This document shows positions 41,152 through 49,159 of a stretch of 50,367 nt of DNA, one piece after another (the first letter of the stretch is position 1; every line of letters begins with the position of its first letter). The DNA is taken from positions 1-50,367 of the forward strand of contig JAFAXX010000015.1 of the NCBI GenBank assembly GCA_019240655.1, read 5' to 3'. Origin of the DNA: Solirubrobacterales bacterium. GTDB lineage: Bacteria; Actinomycetota; Thermoleophilia; Solirubrobacterales; Solirubrobacteraceae. The position numbers and the translations under genes were made by a program. The notes beneath the pieces were generated by a model that saw only the letters and a list, made by a program, of their open reading frames with translations, was not told the origin of the DNA and did no database searches.

Positions 41152-42792
41152 CTATGCCGTCGGGATCGCGGCGGCGTCGAACAACTGCAGCTCCGCGATC
41201 GCCGCCTCGCGCATCTTGAACTTCTGCACCTTGCCGGTCACGGTCATCGGGAAGGAGTCGACGAACTTCACGTAGCGCGGGACCTTGAAGTGCGCGATCG
41301 TTTCGCGGCAGAACGCGCGCAGCTCCTCGTCGGTCACGCTCGCGCCGGGACGGAGCACGATCCAGGCCATCAGCTCTTCGCCGTAGCGCTCGTCGGGCAC
41401 GCCGATCACCTGCACGTCGGCGATCGCGGGATGCGTGTACAGGAACTCTTCGATCTCCCGCGGGTAGACGTTTTCCCCGCCCCGGATGACCATGTCCTTG
41501 ATCCGCCCGACGACGCGGACATAGCCCTGTTCATCCATCGTCGCGAGGTCGCCGGTGTGCATCCAGCGCTGCCGGTCGATTGCCTCGGCGGTCCGCTCGG
41601 GGTCGTTCCAATAACCGGACATGACCGGGTACCCACGGGCGAGGAACTCCCCCGGCTGACCGCGGGGCACCGTGCGGCCGCTCTCCGGGTCGGCGATCTT
41701 GATCTCGACGTGAGGCATCACCTGCCCCACGGTGCCGCAGCGGTTCTCGAGCGTGTCGTCGCGACGGACCTGGGTGGTCACCGGCGAGGTCTCGGTCATA
41801 CCGAAGGCGATCCCGATCTCGTCGATGCCCATGTCGGCGGAGACGCGCTTCATCACCTCGACGGGGCACGGCGAGCCGGCCATGATGCCGGTCCGCAGCG
41901 AGCCGAGATCGTAGTCGCCGAAGCGTTCGTGACCGAGCTCGGCGATGAACATCGTGGGGACGCCGTAGAGGCTCGTGCACCGCTCGTGTGCGCACGCCGA
42001 CAGCGTGGCTTCGGGATCGAACGTCTCCGCCGGGTAGACCATGCACGCGCCGTGAGTCGTCGCGGCCAGGTTCCCGATCACCATCCCGAAGCAGTGATAG
42101 AGCGGCACCGGGATGCAGATCCGGTCGCGCTCGCTGTAGCCCAGCAGCTCCGCGATGAAGTAACCGTTGTTGAGGACGTTGTGGTGGGTGAGCGTGGCGC
42201 CCTTGGGAAAGCCGGTGGTCCCGCTCGTGTACTGGATGTTGATCGGCTCGTCGAAGTCGAGCTCCTCCATGCGCGCGCGCACCTCGCCGGCGGACGCGGC
42301 GCCGGCCCGTCCGCTCGTCAGTTCCTCCCAGTCGGCGGTCTCGAAAAAGACCGCCCGCTCGAGCTCGGGAAGCCGGGGCCTGACCTCGGCGACCAGGTCG
42401 ACGAAGCTCGTGGCCTTCAGCTCGGGGGCGGCGGCGATCCACCGGCAGCCGGACTGGCCGAGGGCGTACTCGAGCTCGCTGGCGCGGTAGGCCGGGTTGA
42501 TGTTGACCAATATCACCCCGAGCTTGGCGGTGGCGTACTGGGTGAGGGCCCACTCGAACCGGTTCGGGCCCCAGACGCCGACGCGGTCGCCCTTGCGCAG
42601 GCCGGCGGTCAGCATCGCGCCGGCGAGCCGGGTCACCGCATCGTCGAATTCCGCATAGGTGTAGCGAACGCTCTGGTGCGGACACACCAGCGCTTCGGCG
42701 TCGGGAACGCGTGCGGCCGTCCGCTCGAGGTTGTGTCCGATGGTCTCGCCCAGCAGGGGCTGCTCGCAGGCTCCGTGTGCGTAGGACAGCAT
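41152..42792 (-). CDS. AMP-binding acyl-CoA synthetase
   Basis: A 546-residue enzyme that activates a carboxylic acid with ATP and CoA. Motifs: [20 protein letters not shown] (P-loop), [13 protein letters not shown], the hinge block [26 protein letters not shown] and the C-terminal Lys in [16 protein letters not shown]. Length is typical for medium-chain acyl-CoA synthetases (FadD-like). A GAAGGAG site precedes the ATG. The actual acid is not evident. Confidence 0.92.
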   Translation of the reverse strand: MLSYAHGACEQPLLGETIGHNLERTAARVPDAEALVCPHQSVRYTYAEFDDAVTRLAGAMLTAGLRKGDRVGVWGPNRFEWALTQYATAKLGVILVNINPAYRASELEYALGQSGCRWIAAAPELKATSFVDLVAEVRPRLPELERAVFFETADWEELTSGRAGAASAGEVRARMEELDFDEPINIQYTSGTTGFPKGATLTHHNVLNNGYFIAELLGYSERDRICIPVPLYHCFGMVIGNLAATTHGACMVYPAETFDPEATLSACAHERCTSLYGVPTMFIAELGHERFGDYDLGSLRTGIMAGSPCPVEVMKRVSADMGIDEIGIAFGMTETSPVTTQVRRDDTLENRCGTVGQVMPHVEIKIADPESGRTVPRGQPGEFLARGYPVMSGYWNDPERTAEAIDRQRWMHTGDLATMDEQGYVRVVGRIKDMVIRGGENVYPREIEEFLYTHPAIADVQVIGVPDERYGEELMAWIVLRPGASVTDEELRAFCRETIAHFKVPRYVKFVDSFPMTVTGKVQKFKMREAAIAELQLFDAAAIPTA

Positions 42793-42980
42793 CGTCAGTC
42801 GCTCCTTCCTCGTCTCTCAGGCGATCGTACCTCCGCCGCGACCGCCTCGCAGCCCTGCCGCCCAGGGGCGCGCGGCCTCATACGCACGTCTTAGTAGTTC
42901 CTCACCAATCTGATACGCGCGGGAACGATCGTCTGCATCGGAAACGACGATGGACTTCGACTGAGAAGCGAGGATCGACC

Positions 42981-43463
42981 ATGAAACCCGTCTACGCCGG
43001 TCACCCGGCTCCCGCTCCCTCGCCGCCCGAGGCGGCGCGCGCCCGCGCCGGCGCCATCCGCGACGCCCGATTGCTACGCGCCCGCGCCCTGCGCCGGCGC
43101 GTGATCGCCGGCGCGCTGGCCCTGTTCGTGGCCACCTGGCTGATGATCACGCTCCTCCTGGTCTCCGGGCACGACCCCGCGCTCGGCCAGCGACGCTCGG
43201 CCTCGACCGCCGGTGGGAGCACGACCACGACGACAGCCACGACGACCCCGGCGAGCGCCGCGAGCTCATCGTCGAGCAGCGGAAGCTCCGAGTCGAGCAC
43301 GGGCACGGGCTCTGGGTCATCGTCGGGCACCGGCACGCTCGGCTCGAGCTCGGCGAGCACCGGCTCCGGTTCGAGCTCAGGGACGAACGGCTCCGGTTCG
43401 AGCTCAGGGACGAACGGCTCCGGATCGAGCGGGACCTCGAGCGTCGTAACCCACCAGTCATGA
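42981..43463 (+). CDS. Ser/Gly/Thr-rich membrane-anchored protein
   Basis: A 160-residue protein. Residues ~1-40 are basic and Pro/Ala-rich. A single membrane segment (~41-61, VIAGALALFVATWLMITLLLV) follows, then ~95 residues of Ser, Gly and Thr, including GSGSSSGTN repeats, ending VVTHQS. By the positive-inside rule the Ser-rich part is probably outside. The stop overlaps the apbE ATG (ATGA), so the two are coupled. Confidence 0.75.
   Translation: MKPVYAGHPAPAPSPPEAARARAGAIRDARLLRARALRRRVIAGALALFVATWLMITLLLVSGHDPALGQRRSASTAGGSTTTTTATTTPASAASSSSSSGSSESSTGTGSGSSSGTGTLGSSSASTGSGSSSGTNGSGSSSGTNGSGSSGTSSVVTHQS
43362..43430 (+). repeat. 27-base tandem repeat encoding GSGSSSGTN
   Basis: Two perfect copies of a 27-base unit starting GGCTCCGGTTCGAGCTCAGG are followed by a shorter third. 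It is in frame within the Ser-rich protein, so copy number can vary without frameshift. Confidence 0.85.
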
Positions 43464-44467
43464 GGACCGCAGCGCCCGGCGTGAGCACCCGCGGCGAGCT
43501 CCCCATCATCGCTGATCCGGGCGGCATCGGCGGTCCGGTCGTCACAGGCGGTCCCGTTGGCATCGGCGAGCACCACGAGAGCTTCCCGTGCTTCGGCGGG
43601 GAGTGCCGGGTGATCGTGGCCGGCGGTGCCGAGGCGCGGGGCGCGGCACGCATGGCCCGGACCCGCCTGCTCGAATGGCACCGGCAGTTCTCCCGCTTCG
43701 AAGCCGACAGCGAGCTGAGCCGCCTCAACCGAGATCCCAGGCCGACGGTGCCGGTCACACCGCTGATGCGGCGGATCCTCGAGGCCGGCGTCGCCGCCGC
43801 CCGGCGCACCGGCGGTCTCGTCGATCCGACGCTGGTCGCCGAGGTGGAGGCGGCGGGCTACGCCGCGCATCTCGAGCGACCGGGGGCGGCCCTCGCCGAA
43901 CTGCTCGCGCGAGCCCCGGCGCGCACGCCCGCAGGCGCTCATCCCGCGGCCGGGTGGCAGGCGGTCGACGTCGATCGCCGAGCAGGGACCGTGAGCCGCC
44001 CGCCCGGCCTGAGATTCGATTCCGGCGGCATCGCCAAGGGCGTGTTCGCCGACGAGCTCGCAACGCTGCTCTCCGATCACGATGCGTTCGTGGTCGATTG
44101 CGGAGGCGACCTGAGGCTCGGCGGGCGCGCCCGGGTGGCCCGCGAGGTGCACGTCGCGAGCCCGTTCGGCGACGCGGTCGCGCACACGTTCCGGCTCTCC
44201 GGTGGCGGGATCGCCACGAGCGGGATCGGCAAGCGCAGCTGGCTCACGCCTGACGGGCGCCCGGCGCATCATCTGATCGATCCGCGGGCCGGCGCTCCCG
44301 CGTTCACCGGGATCGTCCAGGCCACCGCCGTGGCGCCGACCGCCACCGAGGCCGAGGTGCTGAGCAAGGCGGCGATCCTGAGCGGACCGGGTCGGGCCGA
44401 GCGGGTGCTGATCGGCGGCGGGGTGATCGTCTTCGACGACGGCAGCATCAGCGTGATCGACCCCTGA
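43460..44467 (+). CDS. apbE: FAD:protein FMN transferase ApbE
   Basis: A 335-residue enzyme that attaches FMN from FAD to Thr/Ser of target proteins outside the membrane. Visible blocks: QFSRFEADSELSRLNRDP, RRTGGLVDPTL, RFDSGGIAKGVFADEL, GGDLRLGG, GIATSGIGKRSW and HHLIDPRAGAPAFTGIVQATAVAPTATEAEVLSKAA. There is no obvious signal peptide, so it may be cytoplasmic. Normally a ferric reductase or Nqr/Rnf-type partner is adjacent; here only the Ser-rich membrane protein is. Confidence 0.92.
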   Translation: MRTAAPGVSTRGELPIIADPGGIGGPVVTGGPVGIGEHHESFPCFGGECRVIVAGGAEARGAARMARTRLLEWHRQFSRFEADSELSRLNRDPRPTVPVTPLMRRILEAGVAAARRTGGLVDPTLVAEVEAAGYAAHLERPGAALAELLARAPARTPAGAHPAAGWQAVDVDRRAGTVSRPPGLRFDSGGIAKGVFADELATLLSDHDAFVVDCGGDLRLGGRARVAREVHVASPFGDAVAHTFRLSGGGIATSGIGKRSWLTPDGRPAHHLIDPRAGAPAFTGIVQATAVAPTATEAEVLSKAAILSGPGRAERVLIGGGVIVFDDGSISVIDP

Positions 44468-44554
44468 CGGCCAGGCGCGGCTCGTCGGTCGCCGGCCACC
44501 CCGCGCCGCTGGATGCGCGGTCCGCCGCCGGTGACGAACGCTTGCGCTCGCGGG

Positions 44555-44935
44555 TCAAGGAGCTTCTTCGGCCCAGGGCACGATGACCGCGTCCTCGTGC
44601 GGCGAGTCGCGGGCCACCACGTACTCGGCCGGCTCGATGTCGGAGAGATTCTCCAGTACGTGAGTCTCACGCGGTGGGACGTAGACCAGGTCTCGGGGCT
44701 CGAGCGTCACCTCCTGCTCCAGACGGTCGCCCCACTTGACCCGGAGGGAGCCGGAGAGCATGTACACGGCGCTCTCGCAATTCTCGTGATAATGCGGTCG
44801 CGACTGGCTCCCCGGTGGGACGCGAAACACCGCCATGTAGATGTTCTCCGCACCCGTGGTCGCCTGCGAGATCTCCGAGCCGCCCACCACGCCGCGGGGC
44901 ACGTCGCGATCGGTGCCCGGCTTGACCACCTTCAT
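44555..44935 (-). CDS. Cupin-domain protein
   Basis: A 126-residue single-cupin protein. The metal motif is RPHYHENCESAVYMLSG (H-x-H...E) with a later His in ETHVLENLSD. It could be an enzyme or a small-molecule sensor. ATG 44935 is preceded by a six-codon ORF whose TGA shares its A with this ATG. Function unknown. Confidence 0.85.
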   Translation of the reverse strand: MKVVKPGTDRDVPRGVVGGSEISQATTGAENIYMAVFRVPPGSQSRPHYHENCESAVYMLSGSLRVKWGDRLEQEVTLEPRDLVYVPPRETHVLENLSDIEPAEYVVARDSPHEDAVIVPWAEEAP

Positions 44936-44955
44936 CAGGCGCCAACCGCCCTCAT
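44935..44955 (-). CDS. Six-codon leader ORF (MRAVGA) before the cupin gene
   Basis: ATG 44955 follows TAGACT (44968-44963) by seven bases, so the mRNA is probably leaderless. The ORF ends in TGA sharing its A with the cupin ATG. It likely couples cupin translation to leader translation. The peptide itself shows no attenuator-like codon run. Confidence 0.45.
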   Translation of the reverse strand: MRAVGA

Positions 44956-44965
44956 CGGCGCGAGT

Positions 44966-45946
44966 CTACCTCCGCTCCCGCGCCGCCACCTCGATCTGAA
45001 GCGGCGCCTGCGGCGCGGCCTCGTGATCGACCTGCAGGGTGGTGTGACGCAGGTGAAAGCGCTCTTCCAGCATCCGTTGGAGCATTCGTCGCCGCTCGTG
45101 GCAGTCGTCGCCCGCGCGCACGACGACGTGGGCCGACAGGGCTGGAAACCCCGAGGTCACCTCCCACACGTGGAGATCGTGCACCTGGATTACGCCCGGC
45201 TGCTGGGCCAGCACGCGCCCGATCTGCTCGGGGTCGAGTCCGGCCGGCGCGGCTTCGAGGAAGACCCGTGCCGAATCTCGCAGCAGCCCGTAGGCCGCGT
45301 AGAGCATGAGCGCCGCGATAAGCAGCGACGCGAGCGCGTCAGCCCGCGTGAACCCCGTGGCCAGGATCACCACCGCCGCCAGGGCCGTGGCGATGAAGCC
45401 GTACAAGTCGGTGAGCACGTGCCGGTAGGACCCCTCCACGTTCAGGCTGCGCGGCTCGTGCCCATGCCCGGGACCATCGGCCTGGAGGTGAGCGTCGGGC
45501 GGCTCGTAAGCGTGGCCGTGGCCGTGACCGCCGAGGAGCCGCGCCACGAACAGGTTGACCACGATGCCCACCAGCGCCACCACCAGCACGAGCGTCCCGT
45601 GCACCTGTGGCGGCGAGATCAGGCGCGTAACCGCGCCGTAGAGGATCAGCGCGGTGAGCACCAGCAGCGTCAGTCCGTTGGCCTGGGCGCTGAGGATCTC
45701 CACCCGCCCCAGGCCGTAGGTGAGCGAGCCGTGGGCGGGGCGTCCGGCGAGGCGAGCCGCGAGCAGCGACAGCGCGAGCGCCGCGGCGTCGGTGAGCATG
45801 TGGGCGGCGTCCGAGAGCAGGGCCAGTGAAGAGGCCACGATCCCGGCGGCGACCTCGACCGCCATGAACGTGAGGATCAGCGCGAGCGCCGAGGCCAGCG
45901 CTCGCCGGTCTCGGTCCAGTCTGGAATGGACGTGGTCGCCGGCCAA
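44966..45946 (-). CDS. Cation diffusion facilitator (CDF) efflux protein
   Basis: A 326-residue membrane transporter exporting Zn or a similar cation in exchange for protons. Metal-site helices: SLALLSDAAHMLTDAAAL (D/H) and HVLTDLYGFIATALAAV (H-x3-D); a His-rich loop (GGHGHGHAYEPPDAHLQADGPGHGHEP) lies between; a C-terminal cytoplasmic domain (IQVHDLHVWEVTSGFPALSAHVVV) follows. TTG 45946 is chosen because TACGAT lies eight bases before it; the frame is open further back into the yqgE gene, without family similarity. Confidence 0.88.
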   Translation of the reverse strand: MAGDHVHSRLDRDRRALASALALILTFMAVEVAAGIVASSLALLSDAAHMLTDAAALALSLLAARLAGRPAHGSLTYGLGRVEILSAQANGLTLLVLTALILYGAVTRLISPPQVHGTLVLVVALVGIVVNLFVARLLGGHGHGHAYEPPDAHLQADGPGHGHEPRSLNVEGSYRHVLTDLYGFIATALAAVVILATGFTRADALASLLIAALMLYAAYGLLRDSARVFLEAAPAGLDPEQIGRVLAQQPGVIQVHDLHVWEVTSGFPALSAHVVVRAGDDCHERRRMLQRMLEERFHLRHTTLQVDHEAAPQAPLQIEVAARERR

Positions 45947-45986
45947 CCCCCGCCATCGTACGCCCGCCGGCGGGCGGGCTAGCGGC

Positions 45987-46532
45987 TCAATTGACCGACG
46001 GATCCGGCGGCATGCGGGCGACGAGCGCGTAACTGCCGCCCTTGCGCGTGAGCACCTCCGACCACAGCTGCGGGGCGGCGGTGGAGAAGGCGTCCCCGAG
46101 CGTGGCCGACTCGACGATCCAGTCACCTCGCTCGAGCTCGCCGTCCAGCTGCCCGGGGCCCCAGCCGGCGTGTCCGACGAATGCCCGACCGCGCCGGACG
46201 CCGGCTACGGGCTCATCGAGCCCGGCGCCCGCGCCGAGCACGCCGACGTCGTCGAAGGCGAGCAGTGCGGCGTCGGCCGGATCCTCGAACTGCGCCAGCA
46301 CGATCACCGAGGACGGCTGAACCGGGCCGCCGATGTACAGCGAATCGTCGGAATCGAGCAGCGCCTCGAGCTGCGGCACCGCCTCGCCGACGCTGGTCTC
46401 CGACGGACGGTTAAGTACCAGGCCGAGCGCGCCGTCGTCGTTGTGCTCGACGATCAGCACCACGGTGCGCCAGAAATTCGGATCGAGCAACGCCGGTCCG
46501 GCGATCAGCAACTGTCCGCGCGCGGTATCCAT
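45987..46532 (-). CDS. YqgE/AlgH family protein
   Basis: A 181-residue protein starting MDTARGQLLIAGPALLDPNFWRTVVLIVEHNDDGALGLVLNRPSETSVGEA, with YIGGPVQPSSVIVL and AFVGHAGWGPGQLDGELERGDW. All are diagnostic for the UPF0301/YqgE family, whose role is unclear. ATG 46532 fits the family start; an earlier in-frame start (46565) is possible. It follows the CDGSH gene by 54 bases. Confidence 0.9.
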   Translation of the reverse strand: MDTARGQLLIAGPALLDPNFWRTVVLIVEHNDDGALGLVLNRPSETSVGEAVPQLEALLDSDDSLYIGGPVQPSSVIVLAQFEDPADAALLAFDDVGVLGAGAGLDEPVAGVRRGRAFVGHAGWGPGQLDGELERGDWIVESATLGDAFSTAAPQLWSEVLTRKGGSYALVARMPPDPSVN

Positions 46533-46585
46533 CGTGGTTTCGCCGAAGTCGCTGGCCGGGCTCAAGCGGCCGAGCCGGCTCGAGC

Positions 46586-46807
46586 TCAGTCTTCCTCGCT
46601 TTCAGCCACCGCGGCCATCGCGCCCTGGAAACCGATCTTCGAATGAGTGCCGTCGCAGAACGGCTTGTTCGTCGACCCTCCGCAGCGGCAGAGGAAGATC
46701 GTCCGGCCGGGAACCGGGATCGGATTCCCCTCCGGATCGACGAGCTCCACCGGCCCGGTGACCTTGTAAGGACCGTTCTCGGTAGGGACTACCTGCACAT
46801 CGGCCAC
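46586..46807 (-). CDS. CDGSH iron-sulfur domain protein
   Basis: A 73-residue protein whose motif FLCRCGGSTNKPFCDGTH (C-x-C-x2-S/T-x3-P-x-C-D-G-x-H) binds a 2Fe-2S cluster through three Cys and one His, as in mitoNEET-type proteins. GTG 46807 has GAGGAGG just upstream. It is likely co-transcribed with yqgE. Function in bacteria is not settled. Confidence 0.93.
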   Translation of the reverse strand: MADVQVVPTENGPYKVTGPVELVDPEGNPIPVPGRTIFLCRCGGSTNKPFCDGTHSKIGFQGAMAAVAESEED

Positions 46808-46860
46808 TTCGCACCTCCTCAGTAGCTGTCGGGTCAGTGGGAACCGTACCGCTACGCCGG

Positions 46861-48045
46861 TTACAGGCCGTACGAGCGGCCGATGACCTCGAGCATGACC
46901 TCGTCGGTTCCCGCGCCGATCCGGTTCAGGCGCAGATCGCGCCACACGCGCTCGATCCCGTACTCGCTCATGTAGCCCGCGCCGCCGTGGATCTGGATGC
47001 ACTCGTCCGCCACCTCGACGGCGATCCGGGCCGAGTAGAGCTTCGCCATCGTGATCTCCCGGACGGGGTACTCGCCGTTCTGAAAGCGCCATGCGGTGGT
47101 GTAGACCATCTGGCGCGCGGTCTCGATCTTCGTCGCCATCTCGGCGAACTTGTGCCGGATCGCCTGAAAGCGGCCGATCGGCCGGCCGAACGCGGTTCGC
47201 TGCTTGGCGTAGGCGAGCGTGCGATCGAACACCTGCTGGGCCCCGGCGACCGCCCCGGCGGCTCCGATCAGTCGCTCGCCCTGTAGCTCCCACATGATCT
47301 GGTAGAAGCCCTTGCCGGGGGTGCCGAGGACCGCAGAGGCGGGCACGCGCACGTCCTGGAACGCGAGCTGGGCGGTGTCCGAAGCGTGCATCCCCAGCTT
47401 CTTGAGCCGCTTTTCGCGGATCACGCCTGGCCGGTCCATGGGCACTATGAACAGGGTGAAGCCGTCATAGCCGGCGTCGGGATCGGTCTTCGTCACCAGC
47501 ACGATCGCGTGCGCGCGATGGCCGTTCGTGATGTAGGTCTTCGAGCCGTTGATCACGTACTCGTCCCCGTCGCGAACCGCGCGCGTCTTGATCCCGGCGA
47601 CATCCGAGCCCGCGTCGGGCTCCGTGATCCCGAGCGAAAGGATTCGGGCACCGCGGATCGCCGGCCCGAGCCACTCTCGCTTCTGCTCTTCCGTGCCGAA
47701 GGCGAGGATCGGCGGCATCGCCATGTCGGTCTGGACCGCCACCGCCATTGCCAGGCCGCCGCAATGCGCGTGCGCCATCTCCTCGGCGAGCACCAGCGCG
47801 GTGTAATAGTCGCCGCCCTGGCCGCCGTACTCTTCCGGCTTGTCGAGACCGAGGAAGCCAAGCTCGCCCAACCGCTCGAACACCGAGTCCGGGAACGTCG
47901 TCTCCTCCCACTCCTCGGCGTGGGGTTGAAGCTCCTTGATCACAAAGCGCCGGATCGACTCGCGTAGCTGCTCGTGCTCGTCGCTGAAGATGAAGTGGCG
48001 GCGCTGCGCAGTGAAGTCGGGCTTGAGGAGATCGCTGGTGGCCAT
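46861..48045 (-). CDS. Acyl-CoA dehydrogenase
   Basis: A 394-residue FAD flavoenzyme making trans-2-enoyl-CoA. The family blocks are ILSLGITEPDAGSDVAGIKTRA, YVINGSKTYITNGHRA, KQRTAFGRPIGRFQAIRHKFAEM and the end IQIHGGAGYMSEYGIERVWRDLRLNRIGAGTDEVM. Catalytic Glu is probably the one in GIERVWRD. The length is typical for short/branched-chain enzymes. ATG 48045 follows TAGCGT by seven bases. A 21-base duplication upstream carries a second copy of the box. Confidence 0.93.
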   Translation of the reverse strand: MATSDLLKPDFTAQRRHFIFSDEHEQLRESIRRFVIKELQPHAEEWEETTFPDSVFERLGELGFLGLDKPEEYGGQGGDYYTALVLAEEMAHAHCGGLAMAVAVQTDMAMPPILAFGTEEQKREWLGPAIRGARILSLGITEPDAGSDVAGIKTRAVRDGDEYVINGSKTYITNGHRAHAIVLVTKTDPDAGYDGFTLFIVPMDRPGVIREKRLKKLGMHASDTAQLAFQDVRVPASAVLGTPGKGFYQIMWELQGERLIGAAGAVAGAQQVFDRTLAYAKQRTAFGRPIGRFQAIRHKFAEMATKIETARQMVYTTAWRFQNGEYPVREITMAKLYSARIAVEVADECIQIHGGAGYMSEYGIERVWRDLRLNRIGAGTDEVMLEVIGRSYGL

Positions 48046-48087
48046 GGCGCGGACGCTAGCGCAGCGGGCGCGGACGCTAGCGCAGCG
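48046..48087 (-). promoter_or_regulatory. Duplicated leaderless promoter box of the acyl-CoA dehydrogenase gene
   Basis: A 21-base unit (starting GGCGCGGACGCTAGCGCAGC) occurs twice, head to tail, directly before the start codon. On the minus strand each copy contains TAGCGT followed by CCGCGCC. The proximal copy sits exactly seven bases before the ATG; the distal copy is 21 bases further back. Confidence 0.55.
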
Positions 48088-48180
48088 CGCGTCCGCGGCC
48101 GGCCCGAGCCGCACCTCGTCGCTCGTCGCTCGCCGCTCGGGCATGATCCCCGCGACCTCCCCCGGCACCGAGGAGCCCCG

Positions 48181-48972
48181 ATGTCCTACGCCACCCTGCG
48201 CTACGAAGTCTCGCCCGCCGGCGTCGCCACGATTGCGCTCGACCAACCCGAGACCCGAAATGCGCTGTCCGATGAGCTGCTCGACGAGCTGATCGCGGCG
48301 CTCGGCCAGGCGAAGCAGGACCCCGACACCCGCGTTGTCGTCATCACCTCCACCCACGATCGCGTGTTCTCGGCCGGCGCCGACCTCTCGGGTTTCGCCG
48401 CCGCCACGCCGCCGGTGCACAAGCACTTCGGCACCGAGCGCTTCCCGCGCCTGTTCCGCCTGCTCGGCGAGCTCGGGAAGCCCTCGATCTGCGCGGCCAA
48501 CGGCCACGTGCTGGCCGGGGCGCTCGGGATCGCCCTGGCCTGCGATCTCGTCCTCGCGCGGGAGACGGCCAGGTTCGGCACGCCGGAGATCAACGTCGGC
48601 GTGTTCCCGTTCATGATCATGGCGCTCATCTATCGCAACGTCTCCCGCAAGAAGACCAACGAGTTGCTGCTGCTCGGTGAGCAGATCTCAGCTCGGGAGG
48701 CGCACGAGATCGGCATCGTCAACCGGGTACTCGCCGGCGAGCGAGCGGACTTCGAGCGCGCGGTCGCCGAGCTGGCCGAGAAGCTGGCCGGCAAGTCCCC
48801 GGTGATGATGAAGCTCGGCAAGGACGCGATGTTTCGCCAGCAGGACATGGCGTTCGCCGACGCCCTCGACTTCCTCCGCGCCCAGCTGACCCTCGCCTTC
48901 ACGACCGAGGACATCCAGGAGGGCGTCGAGGCCTTCTTCGCGAAGCGCGCGCCCGAGTGGAGGGGTCGTTGA
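48181..48972 (+). CDS. Enoyl-CoA hydratase/isomerase family protein
   Basis: A 263-residue crotonase-fold protein. The oxyanion-hole parts are SAGADLSGFAAAT and ANGHVLAGALGIALACDLVLA, followed by TARFGTPEINVGVFPFM. The usual first catalytic Glu position after AGALG reads Ala/Ile here and the second (PE-x-N-x-G) is present, so it could be hydratase or another crotonase reaction. ATG 48181 gives the family start; the longer upstream frame is antisense to the acyl-CoA dehydrogenase. Confidence 0.88.
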   Translation: MSYATLRYEVSPAGVATIALDQPETRNALSDELLDELIAALGQAKQDPDTRVVVITSTHDRVFSAGADLSGFAAATPPVHKHFGTERFPRLFRLLGELGKPSICAANGHVLAGALGIALACDLVLARETARFGTPEINVGVFPFMIMALIYRNVSRKKTNELLLLGEQISAREAHEIGIVNRVLAGERADFERAVAELAEKLAGKSPVMMKLGKDAMFRQQDMAFADALDFLRAQLTLAFTTEDIQEGVEAFFAKRAPEWRGR

Positions 48973-49024
48973 CCGGGCGAGGGCGAAGCGCGCGCCCGAG
49001 TGGAGGGGTCGTTGACCGGGCGAG
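48940..49024 (+). repeat. 43-base tandem duplication over the hydratase stop codon
   Basis: The 3' end of the hydratase gene (from GCGAAGCGCGCGCCCGAGTG at 48940) through its stop is repeated once, 43 bases downstream, differing at the last base. The second copy is outside any gene. A third, much degraded copy may follow (to ~49040). Confidence 0.9.
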
Positions 49025-49159
49025 CGCGAGGCGCGCGCCGGGGATGCTGACCCGGACCGGTGCGAGGCGTCGCCCGCATCGAGGGGCGTCGGCCAGGCGA
49101 CCGCGACGTGCCGCACCGGTTTGACGCCTGCGCCGGCCGGCTGGCAGAGTCATCACCAG

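Noticed and set aside
41290..42894. 534-codon + strand frame
   Set aside because: Antisense to the acyl-CoA synthetase, whose motifs are complete on the minus strand.
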